This document shows positions 34,901 through 42,701 of a DNA stretch of 64,000 nt, one piece after another. Each line of letters opens with the position of its first letter. Position 1 is the first letter of the stretch. The notes under the pieces were generated by a model that ran no database searches, was not told the DNA's origin, and worked only from the letters and a program-made list of their open reading frames with translations. A program made the position numbers and the translations under genes. The DNA lies in assembly GCF_900104745.1 (NCBI RefSeq), contig NZ_LT629732.1:1302001-1366000 (forward strand), read 5' to 3'. The stretch comes from Actinopolymorpha singaporensis (lineage in GTDB: Bacteria > Actinomycetota > Actinomycetes > Propionibacteriales > Actinopolymorphaceae).

Positions 34901-36007
34901 GTGACCACCCTGGCCGCCCGCGGGCTCGGGTTCGGCATCCACGTGGTGGCCACGGCGAACAAGTGGTCGGAGTTCCGGATGGCGATCAAGGACCTCATCC
35001 AGACCAGGCTGGAGCTGAAGGTCGGAGACCCGTACGACTCCGAGATCGACCGCCGGGCCGCCGCCAACGTCCCAGCCAACCGCCCTGGTCGCGGACTCTC
35101 GCCGGAGCAACTGCACTTCCTCGGTGCGCTGCCCCGCATCGACGGGGTGGAGGACGCCGAGGACGTCGCCGAAGGTGTGCAGGCGATGGTCGCGGCGGTC
35201 GCGGACGCCTGGCAGGGACCAGCCGCCCCGCCGGTGCGACTGCTGCCGGAGGAGCTTCCGCTGCAGAGCCTGCCCCAGGCGGGCACGGACCCGCGGCCGG
35301 GCGTTCCCATCGGCATCGACGAGGACGAGCTGGCACCGGTCTACCTCAACCTCGACGAGGAGCCGCACCTCGTGGTGTTCGGCGCCAACGAGTGCGGCAA
35401 GTCCAACCTGCTCGAGGTCATCGCCCGCGGGATCGTCGACCGGCACCCGCCCAGCGAGGCGCGCCTGATCATCGTCGACTACCGCCGTGCGCTGCTGGAC
35501 GCGGTGAGCGGTGACCACCTGATCGGCTTCGCCGCGTCCTCCGACGCCGCGACGTCGCTGCTCAAGGACGTCGGCGCGGCGCTGCGCAAGCGGCTTCCCG
35601 GCCCGGACGTGACGTCGGAGCAGCTTCGCAACCGGACCTGGTGGAAGGGCTCGGACCTCTACCTCATCGTCGACGACTACGAGCTGGTCGCCACCTCGTC
35701 GGGCAACCCGCTGGCGCCGATCACCGACCTGGTGAGCCAGGCCCGCGACATCGGCCTGCACCTGATCATCGCCCGTGGCTTCGGCGGCGCCGGCCGGGCG
35801 ATGTACGACCCGATCGTCCAGCGCATCCGGGACATGGGCAACCCGGGCCTGATCATGTCCGGCACCAGGGAAGAGGGCCAGCTGTGGGGCGGCGTACGAG
35901 GTGCGCCGCTGCCGCCCGGTCGCGGCACGCTGGTGAGCCGCCGCCTCGGCACCAGGCTGATCCAGACCGCGTACGTCAAGGGATCCACCGACCAGCCCCT
36001 CCCCTGA
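31913..36007 (+). CDS. eccC: Type VII secretion FtsK/SpoIIIE ATPase EccC (fused EccCa-EccCb)
   Basis: The 1364-residue motor has two membrane segments at about residues 40-85, a stalk region, and three FtsK/SpoIIIE ATPase domains. Walker A motifs are GATGSGKS near residue 500, GGPQSGKS near 870 and GANECGKS near 1157; the last has Cys in the loop. ATPase 1 keeps WIVVDEFSELL (Walker B). The motor powers export of WXG100 substrates. GTG at 31913 follows GAGAGGGGG. It is a single-chain EccC, as in many non-mycobacterial actinobacteria. Convergent mycP follows. Confidence 0.95.
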   Translation: MSTVLYRRPGRRQPPAMPKGEVLFEAPPELPEATPGGAMQKMFGILPMLGGGAVMAFMLSSGSTGNNSMRLLMSGTMAVSMVGMYISQLGSGGKNGERKHQVDGSRRDYLRYLGQLRRRVRTAANRQREALEWRYPEPDSLWVLPLSRRLWERRPADRDFGHVRVAKGVQRFVLQLIAPETKPVEDLEPVAAGALRRFIATYRTVPDVPIAVSLRGFAHVRMDGDPQAVRGLNRAMVAHLAAFHAPHEFVVASCLSPDRRAEWDWLKWLPHALHPTATDGAGQVRLVTSSLAELERLLAPELANRPFFSANGKPLTDQPHVVVLVDGGHASTDSRFLSAPPQGVTVIDLTGNAVRRFGDGVMRLRVTADQVFHVATGSDDDPDEGGKESLLGRPDELTVAQAESFARQLAPLRSALVGPTGVIEEQAEVEEEKPQYELELMSLLGIPDAHHLDPDVIWQPRPRRDRLRIPFGLTPDGRPVELDIKESAQGGMGPHGLVIGATGSGKSEVLRTFVLGLAVTHSPDALNLVLVDFKGGATFLGLDSLPHVSAVITNLEDELILVDRMQDALAGEMNRRQEVLRQAGNYGSLRDYEDDRAKGKPLEPMPSLWIVVDEFSELLSAKPEFIELFVMIGRLGRSLGVHLLLASQRLEEGKLRGLDTHLSYRIGLRTFSAGESRVVLGVPDAYELPREPGGGYLKVGTEGLVRFKAAYVGGVYEPSALAAGPGRKPPPKPGEKRWVPRITAYTTDYVEPEIVQVPEEPEPEPAETPAYAQQDRPQPRVLVDLVVDQLKSMGRAAHQVWLPPLDTPPTLDSLLPGPLTVIPDNGLTVDWEGRGQLRAPVAIVDKPYYQRRDPMWLDLAGAGGHVGIVGGPQSGKSTLLRSLIASYSLTHRPDEVQFYCLDFGGGTLSALLGLPHVGGVATRLDADAIRRTVGELTTLLEQRERAFTDAGVDSIATYRRMRRQGRIQPDRFASDVFLVVDGWGTVRADHEAVESAVTTLAARGLGFGIHVVATANKWSEFRMAIKDLIQTRLELKVGDPYDSEIDRRAAANVPANRPGRGLSPEQLHFLGALPRIDGVEDAEDVAEGVQAMVAAVADAWQGPAAPPVRLLPEELPLQSLPQAGTDPRPGVPIGIDEDELAPVYLNLDEEPHLVVFGANECGKSNLLEVIARGIVDRHPPSEARLIIVDYRRALLDAVSGDHLIGFAASSDAATSLLKDVGAALRKRLPGPDVTSEQLRNRTWWKGSDLYLIVDDYELVATSSGNPLAPITDLVSQARDIGLHLIIARGFGGAGRAMYDPIVQRIRDMGNPGLIMSGTREEGQLWGGVRGAPLPPGRGTLVSRRLGTRLIQTAYVKGSTDQPLP

Positions 36008-36030
36008 CCCCTCGCGGCTCCCCGCATCGT

Positions 36031-36092
36031 GCCTTGGCTGCGTTGTCGTCGTCGCCCGTAGAACACCGCTACGCGACTCCTCCTCCGCCTTG
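36031..36092. terminator. Intergenic element between convergent eccC and mycP
   Basis: A short stem CGTAG (36057-36061) and CTACG (36069-36073) with a 7-base loop is embedded in a stretch with TTGTCGTCGTCG on one side and CTCCTCCTCCGCC on the other. The position between two convergent stops fits a bidirectional terminator. Its composition also resembles a dispersed intergenic repeat, but no second copy was noticed in this window. Confidence 0.4.
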
Positions 36093-36118
36093 CCAGCCAG
36101 CCACGCGCGCCTACCGGC

Positions 36119-37465
36119 CTACCGGCCGGCGCCGTCGTCCGGGCCCGGCCGCCAGCCGCGTGCCCGGCCGCGCCGGGTGACCGCGACCCCGGCGATTACG
36201 AGCAGGGTGAGGGCGACCGAGGCCCCGCCGACGCCGAGCGCGACCCTGCGCGGCGTCGCGTCGGCGGGTGTGGGCGTGGGAAGCGGGGCGATCGCCGGAC
36301 CGGTCTCCGGGCGTCGCGTGGCGCCCGCCTGGGGGAGCAGTTGCGTCAGTGCCTCGTACGGATTGATCACCCCGTAGCCGTAGCTTCGGTCCGGAAGGTC
36401 CAGGCCCGGATGGTCGGCGGTGTCCTCGATCAACTGTTTGACCTGCACCGGCGTCAGCCGATGGTGGTACTTCTCCACCAGCAGGGCGGCGAGGCCGGAG
36501 ACGAACGGCGCCGCGAAGCTCGTCCCCTGCTGACCTCGCTGGTAGTTCGTCATGGGGGCGGTGCTGGCGAGGTTGGTGCCGGGCGCGACGACGGACACCG
36601 GGACCGACGTGGTACTGAAATCGGCGACCTTGCCCTGTTCGTCGACCGCGCCGACCACGATCAGGCCCTCGTACCCCTTCTCCGCCGCGAACTCCGCCGG
36701 CCACTGTTGGGCGTTGCCCTGGTTGCCCCCGGTGTTCCCGGCGGCGGTGACCACCACCACACCCTTGTCCAGGGCGTAGCGGACGGCCTGCCCGAGCGGG
36801 TCGTACTCGGTGCCGGTGACGATGGACACGTTGATGACGTCGGCGCCGTTGTCGGCGGCATAGCGGATCCCGTCGGCGAGCGCCGCGGCCGAACCCTGCT
36901 CCGGCCCGGGCGCGACCCGTACGGACAGGATGTCGGCGAGTGGTGCCACGCCGCGCAGGCCGCCTCCCGGGATCGAGCGGGCGGCGATGATGCCCGCGAC
37001 GAGGGTGCCGTGGCCGCCGGGAGCGCAGTCGCGCCACGGCGGGATCGGGGTGTCCTCGTCCTGGACGAAGCTGGCTGCGTGCGGTGCCCGCGCGGGCGTG
37101 AGGTGGCGGTTGCGGAAGTCGACACCGGTGTCGACCACGGCGACGGTGACGCCGCGCCCGGTGGCGAAGGAGTTCAGCCTGTCCAGTTGGAGGCGATCCT
37201 GCGCCCAGGGCTGTCCGGCGCTCGACGCGGAACCGGCGTACTGGTTGCGGCAGGTGTTGTTCTGGTAGCGGCCGGGGTCGACCGGCGCGTTCCCCGCACC
37301 GGCGTCCTCACCCGGATTCGCGGTGCCTGTGGGGGTGGGCGTGGGAGAGGTGGGGGAGGGCGTGGGGTTCGGCGCAGCGGCGACCGACACGGTCGGCGAG
37401 ATCACCGCCGGAACCACGGTGGCGAGGGCGAGGGCCGGCGCGAGTAGGATTCCCGCTGCTCGCAT
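36119..37465 (-). CDS. mycP: Mycosin, subtilisin-type serine protease of type VII secretion
   Basis: The 448-residue protein has a signal peptide (residues about 1-30), a Pro/Thr-rich linker, and the S8 catalytic triad: Asp in VAVVDTGVD, His in GGHGTLVAGII, Ser in GTSFAAPFVSGLAALL. A Pro-rich linker and a C-terminal membrane anchor follow (VALGVGGASVALTLLVIAGVAV). This is the MycP layout. It caps the Ecc complex on the outer face of the membrane. The start is ATG at 37465; an in-frame GTG at 37489 lies inside an inverted repeat and is a less likely start. Confidence 0.93.
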   Translation of the reverse strand: MRAAGILLAPALALATVVPAVISPTVSVAAAPNPTPSPTSPTPTPTGTANPGEDAGAGNAPVDPGRYQNNTCRNQYAGSASSAGQPWAQDRLQLDRLNSFATGRGVTVAVVDTGVDFRNRHLTPARAPHAASFVQDEDTPIPPWRDCAPGGHGTLVAGIIAARSIPGGGLRGVAPLADILSVRVAPGPEQGSAAALADGIRYAADNGADVINVSIVTGTEYDPLGQAVRYALDKGVVVVTAAGNTGGNQGNAQQWPAEFAAEKGYEGLIVVGAVDEQGKVADFSTTSVPVSVVAPGTNLASTAPMTNYQRGQQGTSFAAPFVSGLAALLVEKYHHRLTPVQVKQLIEDTADHPGLDLPDRSYGYGVINPYEALTQLLPQAGATRRPETGPAIAPLPTPTPADATPRRVALGVGGASVALTLLVIAGVAVTRRGRARGWRPGPDDGAGR

Positions 37466-37476
37466 GGTCCAGCCAT

Positions 37477-37498
37477 TCGCCCACGTCACAGTGGGCGA
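37477..37498. promoter_or_regulatory. Inverted repeat upstream of mycP
   Basis: Perfect 8-base arms TCGCCCAC and GTGGGCGA are separated by six bases, 12 bases upstream of the mycP ATG. It could act as a protein operator or as an RNA hairpin in the mycP leader. Confidence 0.45.
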
Positions 37499-37756
37499 GG
37501 TTACCGGGCGTCGCCAGGTGCTTCGGGGGAGCCGTCCACAGCCATCCGTCGGTGGTTCGGCGCGGCCGGCCGAGCCGTCCCACTTCCTGGCCACATCCGG
37601 AAAACATCACCTGTGACCCCGCGTGCGCTCGCGTGGGCAGCCAGTTGCCCGGGCGAGCGAGGGTTTCCGCCCCTGTCGGTGCGGGAAGCAAAGCGTCATG
37701 CCTACGCGGAAAGGCACGGCACAAAGGTGTGGCGAGCGGAGGTCTAAGGAGAAGGC

Positions 37757-38203
37757 GTGACTGTGGTATCCGTCGAGAGTTCGACGACCTCCACTGCCTT
37801 GGTGCTGCCGTTCGAGGTCGCCAGCGCACGGACGGCACGGCGGCGGCTGGCCGCCGACCTCCGTGCCGCCGGTGTCGCCTCCGACGACGTCCATGACGCG
37901 GTGCTCGTCCTCAGCGAACTCGTCGGCAACGCCCTCCGGCACGCGCGGCCCCTCCCCACCGGTGCGCTGCGGGTGACCTGGAGGCGGCATCCGCACCAGC
38001 TCGAGGTGAGCGTCACCGACGGCGGCGGGCCGACCGAGCCGCGCCCGTTGGAGTTGCCGGCGTCCGCGCTGGGCGGCCGTGGGCTGGCGATCGTCGACGA
38101 CCTTTCCTCTCGGTGGGGCGTACGCCGTGGTGGTCGCACCACCACCGTGTACGCCGTGCTCGACCTGACGCACGAGTCGGGCCTGGCGCCCGGCCGGTCC
38201 TGA
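37757..38203 (+). CDS. RsbW-like histidine-kinase-fold ATP-binding protein
   Basis: The 148-residue protein is a stand-alone HATPase_c domain of the anti-sigma factor/serine kinase type. The N-box is VLVLSELVGNALRHA, the G1-like motif is SVTDGGGPTEP and the G2 motif GGRGLAIVDDLSSRWGV. Many actinobacterial proteins of this kind switch sigma factors or act as free kinases of anti-anti-sigma proteins, but no partner gene is adjacent. The GTG at 37757 has AGGAGA upstream. Confidence 0.85.
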   Translation: MTVVSVESSTTSTALVLPFEVASARTARRRLAADLRAAGVASDDVHDAVLVLSELVGNALRHARPLPTGALRVTWRRHPHQLEVSVTDGGGPTEPRPLELPASALGGRGLAIVDDLSSRWGVRRGGRTTTVYAVLDLTHESGLAPGRS

Positions 38204-38263
38204 CGGGTCCTGACGTACGACACCGCCTGACGCGCAACGCCTCCTGATCCACTCGCTACGTCA

Positions 38264-38269
38264 TAGGCT
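38264..38269 (+). promoter_or_regulatory. -10 box of a leaderless promoter for the GT2 gene
   Basis: TAGGCT ends six bases before the GTG at 38276. There is no ribosome binding site upstream of the start, which supports leaderless transcription. Confidence 0.45.
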
Positions 38270-38275
38270 CGGGTC

Positions 38276-39142
38276 GTGTCCGTTCCCACGTCCCCGCCGG
38301 CGGCCCGGGTGGCGGTCGTCATCCCCGCGCGTGACGAGGCCGCACGGGTGGCCGCGACCGTACGCGCGGCGAGGAAGGTGACCGCCGTCGACCTCGTGGT
38401 CGTGGTCGACGACGGCTCCCGGGACGCCACCGCGGTGCACGCGCAGGAGGCCGGTGCCGTGGTCGTCGGCCACCACCGCCCACGCGGCAAGGCGGCCGCA
38501 CTTGCCACCGGCGCGCAGGCGGTGTCGGCGATCGAGGCGCGGGAGAACCCCGCCGATCCGCGGCACCTGCTGTTCCTGGACGCGGACCTGGCCGAGAGCG
38601 CTGCCCGGGCCGAGCCGTTGGTTCGCCCTGTCCTGGACGGCACCGCCGACGTCACCATCGCGGTGATGCCACCGCAGAACGGCGGCCCCGGTGGAGGGCA
38701 CGGCTTCGTCGTCCGGCTCGCCCGAGCCGGCATCGACCGGGCGACCGGGTGGCAGGCCACCCAGCCGTTGTGCGGGCAGCGCTGCCTGAGCCGGCCCGCA
38801 CTGGACGGCGTCACCCCGCTCGCCCGCGGCTTCGGGGTCGAGGTCGGGATGACGATCGACCTGCTGCGCAGGGGTTTCCGGGTCGCGGAGGTGCCGGTCG
38901 ACTTCCAGCACCGGGTGACCGGCGCCGACTGGCGGGGACAGATCCACCGCGGCCGGCAGTGGCTGCACGTCGCCGAGGCGCTGGCTCGGCGGGGGGTCGT
39001 ACCCCTGCCGGCTCTTCCCTCGCTTCCGGCGTTCGCGACACCCGCCCGCCGCGCATCGGCCGACACCGACACCGACACCGACGCTGACGCCGACCCGGAC
39101 GCTGATGCCGGCACTCCACGTCGTGACCGACACGCGAACTGA
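38276..39142 (+). CDS. Glycosyltransferase family 2
   Basis: The 288-residue GT-A enzyme has VAVVIPARDEAARVAAT at the start, the nucleotide-sugar site VVVVDDGSRDAT and the metal-binding LLFLDADLAES. It has no membrane segments. A late block GFRVAEVPVDFQHRVTGADW is typical of UGP/polyprenol-directed GT2 enzymes. The last about 35 residues are an Asp/Thr/Ala repeat (TDTDTDADADPDADA). The gene overlaps the mannosyltransferase gene by 38 bases; the pair may build a mannosylated lipid or glycan. Confidence 0.85.
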   Translation: MSVPTSPPAARVAVVIPARDEAARVAATVRAARKVTAVDLVVVVDDGSRDATAVHAQEAGAVVVGHHRPRGKAAALATGAQAVSAIEARENPADPRHLLFLDADLAESAARAEPLVRPVLDGTADVTIAVMPPQNGGPGGGHGFVVRLARAGIDRATGWQATQPLCGQRCLSRPALDGVTPLARGFGVEVGMTIDLLRRGFRVAEVPVDFQHRVTGADWRGQIHRGRQWLHVAEALARRGVVPLPALPSLPAFATPARRASADTDTDTDADADPDADAGTPRRDRHAN

Positions 39143-40718
39143 CCAGGCCGCCCGGGCCGCCCGGGTGGGTCGTCTCGCCGTGACCTGCCTGGGCGCGAGC
39201 CTCGCGCTGTTCACCGTCACCGGACTGCTCGGCCCGTCCGTCGTCGCCCTCACCCTTCCGCAGCGGGCGGCGTGGCGGCCGCCGTACTGGTTCGACGCCC
39301 ATCCCGCGCCCTGGCTGGTGGTGATGCTCGCGCTGAGCGGGCTGGCCGTCGGCGCCCTCGGCCTGTACGCCGGCCTGCGGGCCCTGTCCGCCGGGTGGAC
39401 GCCGGCTCCACGCCGGCTGACGGCACTCGGGGTCGCCGGGGTGACCGCGCTGACTCTGGTGCCGCCGATGGCGTCCGGCGACGTCCTGATGTACGCCGCG
39501 TACGGCCGGATCGCGGCCCGTGGCGGGGACCCGTACCTCACCGCGCCGGCAGAGTACGTGCTGCACGGATCCGACCCGGTGGTCACGGCGACCGAACGGC
39601 CCTGGCAGACCGCGACCTCCGTCTACGGCCCGGTCGGCACCTGGCTGCAGCAGGCGGCTGCCTGGCTGGGCGGCGGCTCCACGCATGCCACGGTGCTCGG
39701 CCTGCAGGTCACGAACTCGCTGGCGTTCGTCGCCGTGGGGCTGCTGGCGGTACGGCTGGCCGGGCGGGCGCCGCGGGCGCGGGCCCGCGCCGTGCTGTGC
39801 GTCCTCTCCAACCCCGTCCTCGCCTGGCTGGTCGTCGCGGGCGCGCACAACGACGCCCAGGCGGTGGTGTTCGCGGTGGCGGCGCTGGTGGTGGTCCGCC
39901 GGTCGCCGTTCGTGGCGGGGCTGCTGGTCGGCCTGGGCGGGGCGGTGAAGCTCACCGTCGGGCTGTACGGCCTGGCGCTGCTGTGGGCGCTACGCCGGTC
40001 ACCGCGGGCGGCGGCGGCACTGTGCGCGGGGTCGCTGCTCACGCTCGTCGGGACGTACGTGTTCGCCGGGCCGCACGTGTTCGACCGGGTGCTGGCGGCG
40101 CCGAGTTTCGTGTCGTCGGGTACGCCGTGGCGGTTGCTGTTCGGGCCGCTCTACCTGTTCGTGCTGCCGATGCCCGCCGCCCGGGCGGTGATCGCCGTCG
40201 CCTCCGCGGTGACGACCGTGCTGCTCGCGGCGTTGTTGTGGCGCGCGGTGCCGACCGCGGTGCATGCCCCGGTGGAGGGGGGAACCGACACGACCGCCGA
40301 TCCGACGGCCGACCCGACACCGGAGGCCGTCCGGGTGGCGGCCGTACTCTGTCTGGCCTGGGTGTTCACCACGCAGTACAGCCTGCCGTGGTACGACCTG
40401 CTCGCCTGGGCTCCGCTGGCAGGACTGGTCGCCGGCCGGCTGGACTCGATGGTGCTCGCCCGCACGGCCATGATGGCCGCGGCGTACGTGCCGGGCCGGG
40501 TGGTCGACCTGCCGGCCGTGGTCGGCTTCGTGACCGACCGGATCCGCGACACGGCGACCCCGCTGGTGCAGATCGCGATCCTGGTGTGGCTGGTCCGTTG
40601 GTGCCTGTCACGTCGCGATCAGCCGTCGGCCGGCGATGCCGTACGGATGCCTCCTCGCACTCCCCGGGCCGGGGAGGCCCTGCCTACCGGGCGAGGCGCC
40701 GGGTCAGGAAGTCCGTGA
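39105..40718 (+). CDS. Polyprenol-phosphate-dependent mannosyltransferase-like membrane protein (GT-C, MptA/B-type)
   Basis: The 537-residue protein has 12-13 membrane segments. The first periplasmic loop contains GDVLMYAAYGRIAARGGDPY, the acidic motif of GT-C enzymes such as the MptA/MptB/PimE group. They add mannose from polyprenol-phosphate-mannose to lipoglycans on the outer face of the membrane. The ATG lies within the end of the GT2 gene. The 3' end overlaps the convergent NmrA-like gene by 35 bases. The acceptor is unknown. Confidence 0.75.
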   Translation: MPALHVVTDTRTDQAARAARVGRLAVTCLGASLALFTVTGLLGPSVVALTLPQRAAWRPPYWFDAHPAPWLVVMLALSGLAVGALGLYAGLRALSAGWTPAPRRLTALGVAGVTALTLVPPMASGDVLMYAAYGRIAARGGDPYLTAPAEYVLHGSDPVVTATERPWQTATSVYGPVGTWLQQAAAWLGGGSTHATVLGLQVTNSLAFVAVGLLAVRLAGRAPRARARAVLCVLSNPVLAWLVVAGAHNDAQAVVFAVAALVVVRRSPFVAGLLVGLGGAVKLTVGLYGLALLWALRRSPRAAAALCAGSLLTLVGTYVFAGPHVFDRVLAAPSFVSSGTPWRLLFGPLYLFVLPMPAARAVIAVASAVTTVLLAALLWRAVPTAVHAPVEGGTDTTADPTADPTPEAVRVAAVLCLAWVFTTQYSLPWYDLLAWAPLAGLVAGRLDSMVLARTAMMAAAYVPGRVVDLPAVVGFVTDRIRDTATPLVQIAILVWLVRWCLSRRDQPSAGDAVRMPPRTPRAGEALPTGRGAGSGSP

Positions 40719-41511
40719 ACGTCAGCATGTCCGGGTGCCGCTCCCGAAGCGCCGCGATGTCGGCCTGGTAGCCGGACTCGGCGAACCACTCGTACATGCG
40801 CGACGTGATCGGCTCCGCGTGGTAACGCGTGGGTACGCCGGTGACCTGCTCGAACGCCGCCGCGATCTCGGGCAGGGTGAGCTGGTCTCCGGCGAGTTCG
40901 AGCTGCCGGCCGAGGTAGCTGTCCGGGTGGTCGAAGGCGTCGGCGGCGAACCATCCGATGTCGTCGGCGGCGACCAGTTGCAGCGGCCGGTCCGGGCGCA
41001 ACGGCAGGTTGACGACCCGCTCGCCGTCGGCAACGTCGAAGTACAGCAGGTTGTTCATGAAGTAGACCGGCCGGAGCACCGTCGCGGGCAGGCCCAGCCG
41101 CGCGATGTGGCGTTCGACCTCCGCCTTGGTCTCGAAGTGGTCGACGCCGGTGTGGCGTTCGGCGCCGCCGACCGAGCTGTAGACCAGGTGCGCGACTCCG
41201 CTCTGCGCGGCAAGGTCGGCGACGGACTCACCCTGGCGTACTTCCGCGGCGAGCTGTTCGGCACTGGTCGCGAGCGGCTGCACGCTGAACACCCCGTGCA
41301 CACCGGTCATCGCCGCGCGCAGGGCGTCGGGGTCGTCCAAGTCTCCGGTCGCCAGCTCGGCGCCCAGATCGGCGAGCGCGCGGGCGGCGGGTTTGGCCGG
41401 GTCGCGGACGTACGCGCGTACCGACCAGCCGCGCTCGAGCAGGGCCCGCGCGGCGGCGCCGCCCTGGTTGCCGGTCGCTCCGGTGACCAGGACGCTGCGG
41501 GTGTCGGGCAC
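40684..41511 (-). CDS. NmrA-like NAD(P)-binding oxidoreductase
   Basis: The 275-residue atypical short-chain dehydrogenase has the NAD(P) motif VLVTGATGNQGGAAARALL, the NmrA block VYSSVGGAERHTGVDHFETK and LPATVLRPVYFMNN. The catalytic Tyr-x3-Lys of classical SDRs is not in register, as in NmrA/HSCARG proteins, which sense or reduce with NADPH. GTG at 41511 follows GAGGAG. It is divergent from the radical-SAM-like gene. The substrate is unknown. Confidence 0.82.
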   Translation of the reverse strand: MPDTRSVLVTGATGNQGGAAARALLERGWSVRAYVRDPAKPAARALADLGAELATGDLDDPDALRAAMTGVHGVFSVQPLATSAEQLAAEVRQGESVADLAAQSGVAHLVYSSVGGAERHTGVDHFETKAEVERHIARLGLPATVLRPVYFMNNLLYFDVADGERVVNLPLRPDRPLQLVAADDIGWFAADAFDHPDSYLGRQLELAGDQLTLPEIAAAFEQVTGVPTRYHAEPITSRMYEWFAESGYQADIAALRERHPDMLTFTDFLTRRLAR

Positions 41512-41606
41512 GGTGAACTCCTCGCCGGCAGGGATTTCGCGCGGGAATTGTCGCACGAATCGCCACCGGCGTTCGGCGGCGGCGCGTCGGTGGAAGTGGG
41601 TCTGCC

Positions 41607-42701
41607 ATGACGGCACTCGTCGACACGTCGGCCCTGGCGAGGTGGCAGGGCCTCGCCCGGGAACACGGCGTGGCCTGGACCGAGCTGGTCCTGGTCGCGG
41701 TCAACCTGTACGGCATCCGGACTCCGCTCGGCGCCCGGATCCGGCTGCTGGTGCGGGTGACCGGTGAGCGTGAGTCGCGTGTGGTCGTCGTACCTTCCGG
41801 CCGCCCGGACTCGCCGTTCGAACTCGTCGAGGACCGGCTGTGCGCCGACGGCCGGACACTCGCCCGGGTCGAACGCCGGGCCGCGGACGACGCGGTGCCG
41901 GGATACCTGCGCTGCTGGGACGGCCGAGCCTGGCGGGCCGCCACGCTCAACCCGAACGCCCGCAGCCGCTGCACCGGTTGTGCGTTCTGCCCCACGACGC
42001 TGGAGGACGCGGTCGACCCCAGGCTGCGGCTCGAGGACGAACTCGCCGCCCTGCTGGCGGGCCTGGCCGCGCAGCTACCACCGGGCGGAACGCTTCGCGA
42101 CCTGGCGGAGGTGACCATCTCCACCGGTTGCTTCCACACCGAGCAGGGCGCCCTCGCCCACCTGCGGACGGTGCGCCGGGTGCTCACCGAACACGGCCTC
42201 ACTCCCCGGATCGGCCTGCTCACCTCGGTCCTGCGCAGCCGGGAGGCGTTCGCCGAGATCGCCCGCGAGATCGGGCCCTTCCTGCTCTACCTCACCGCCG
42301 AGTGCGCGTCGCGCAGGGACGTCCTGCTGAAGGCGAGCAAGGCGAGCTTGACAGCGGCGGAGATGCCCGGCCTGCTGGCCCGCGCGCGGGCGGCCGGGCT
42401 GCAGACGTCGTTCACCTACGTCGTGGGCCTGGATCCGTACCCGCTGATGCGCGACTTCCTGCGCACGCTGCTCCCGCACTGCACGGTGTTCCCGTCCGTG
42501 CAGGTGTACCAGTCGCACACGCCGCTGATGGATCTGCTGCGCGCCGAGGGCGCGGGCGAGCCGGCGTACTACCTCGACATCCGGCGCGAGGTCGAACGCG
42601 TCGCCGCGCCGCGCGGCCTGGTGCCCGAGCGATGGCGGTGCTACCGGCCGCTGTGGTACTCGACGTACGCGGGCCGCCCGCTGACCGGACCGTGCCGATG
42701 A
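41607..42701 (+). CDS. Radical-SAM-like enzyme with an unusual C-x2-C-x2-C cluster
   Basis: The 364-residue protein has an about 110-residue N-domain, then SRCTGCAFCPTTLEDA with cysteines at about 122, 125 and 128, followed by a TIM-barrel-like half (VTISTGCFHTEQGALAHLR, ending in FPSVQVYQSHTP). The barrel pattern is that of radical SAM enzymes, but the canonical spacing is C-x3-C-x2-C. Either the family is non-canonical or the ligands differ. It is translationally coupled (ATGA) to the next gene, suggesting a two-protein system. The substrate is unknown. Confidence 0.65.
   Translation: MTALVDTSALARWQGLAREHGVAWTELVLVAVNLYGIRTPLGARIRLLVRVTGERESRVVVVPSGRPDSPFELVEDRLCADGRTLARVERRAADDAVPGYLRCWDGRAWRAATLNPNARSRCTGCAFCPTTLEDAVDPRLRLEDELAALLAGLAAQLPPGGTLRDLAEVTISTGCFHTEQGALAHLRTVRRVLTEHGLTPRIGLLTSVLRSREAFAEIAREIGPFLLYLTAECASRRDVLLKASKASLTAAEMPGLLARARAAGLQTSFTYVVGLDPYPLMRDFLRTLLPHCTVFPSVQVYQSHTPLMDLLRAEGAGEPAYYLDIRREVERVAAPRGLVPERWRCYRPLWYSTYAGRPLTGPCR

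Noticed and set aside
32780-35761. About 990-codon open frame antisense to eccC
   Set aside because: Shadow of a clearly coding EccC; its composition is typical of antisense GC-rich frames and shows no motif.
39056-39100. Short GACACC/GACGCT repeats at the end of the GT2 gene
   Set aside because: Low-complexity coding for an Asp/Thr/Ala tail; no separate element is implied.
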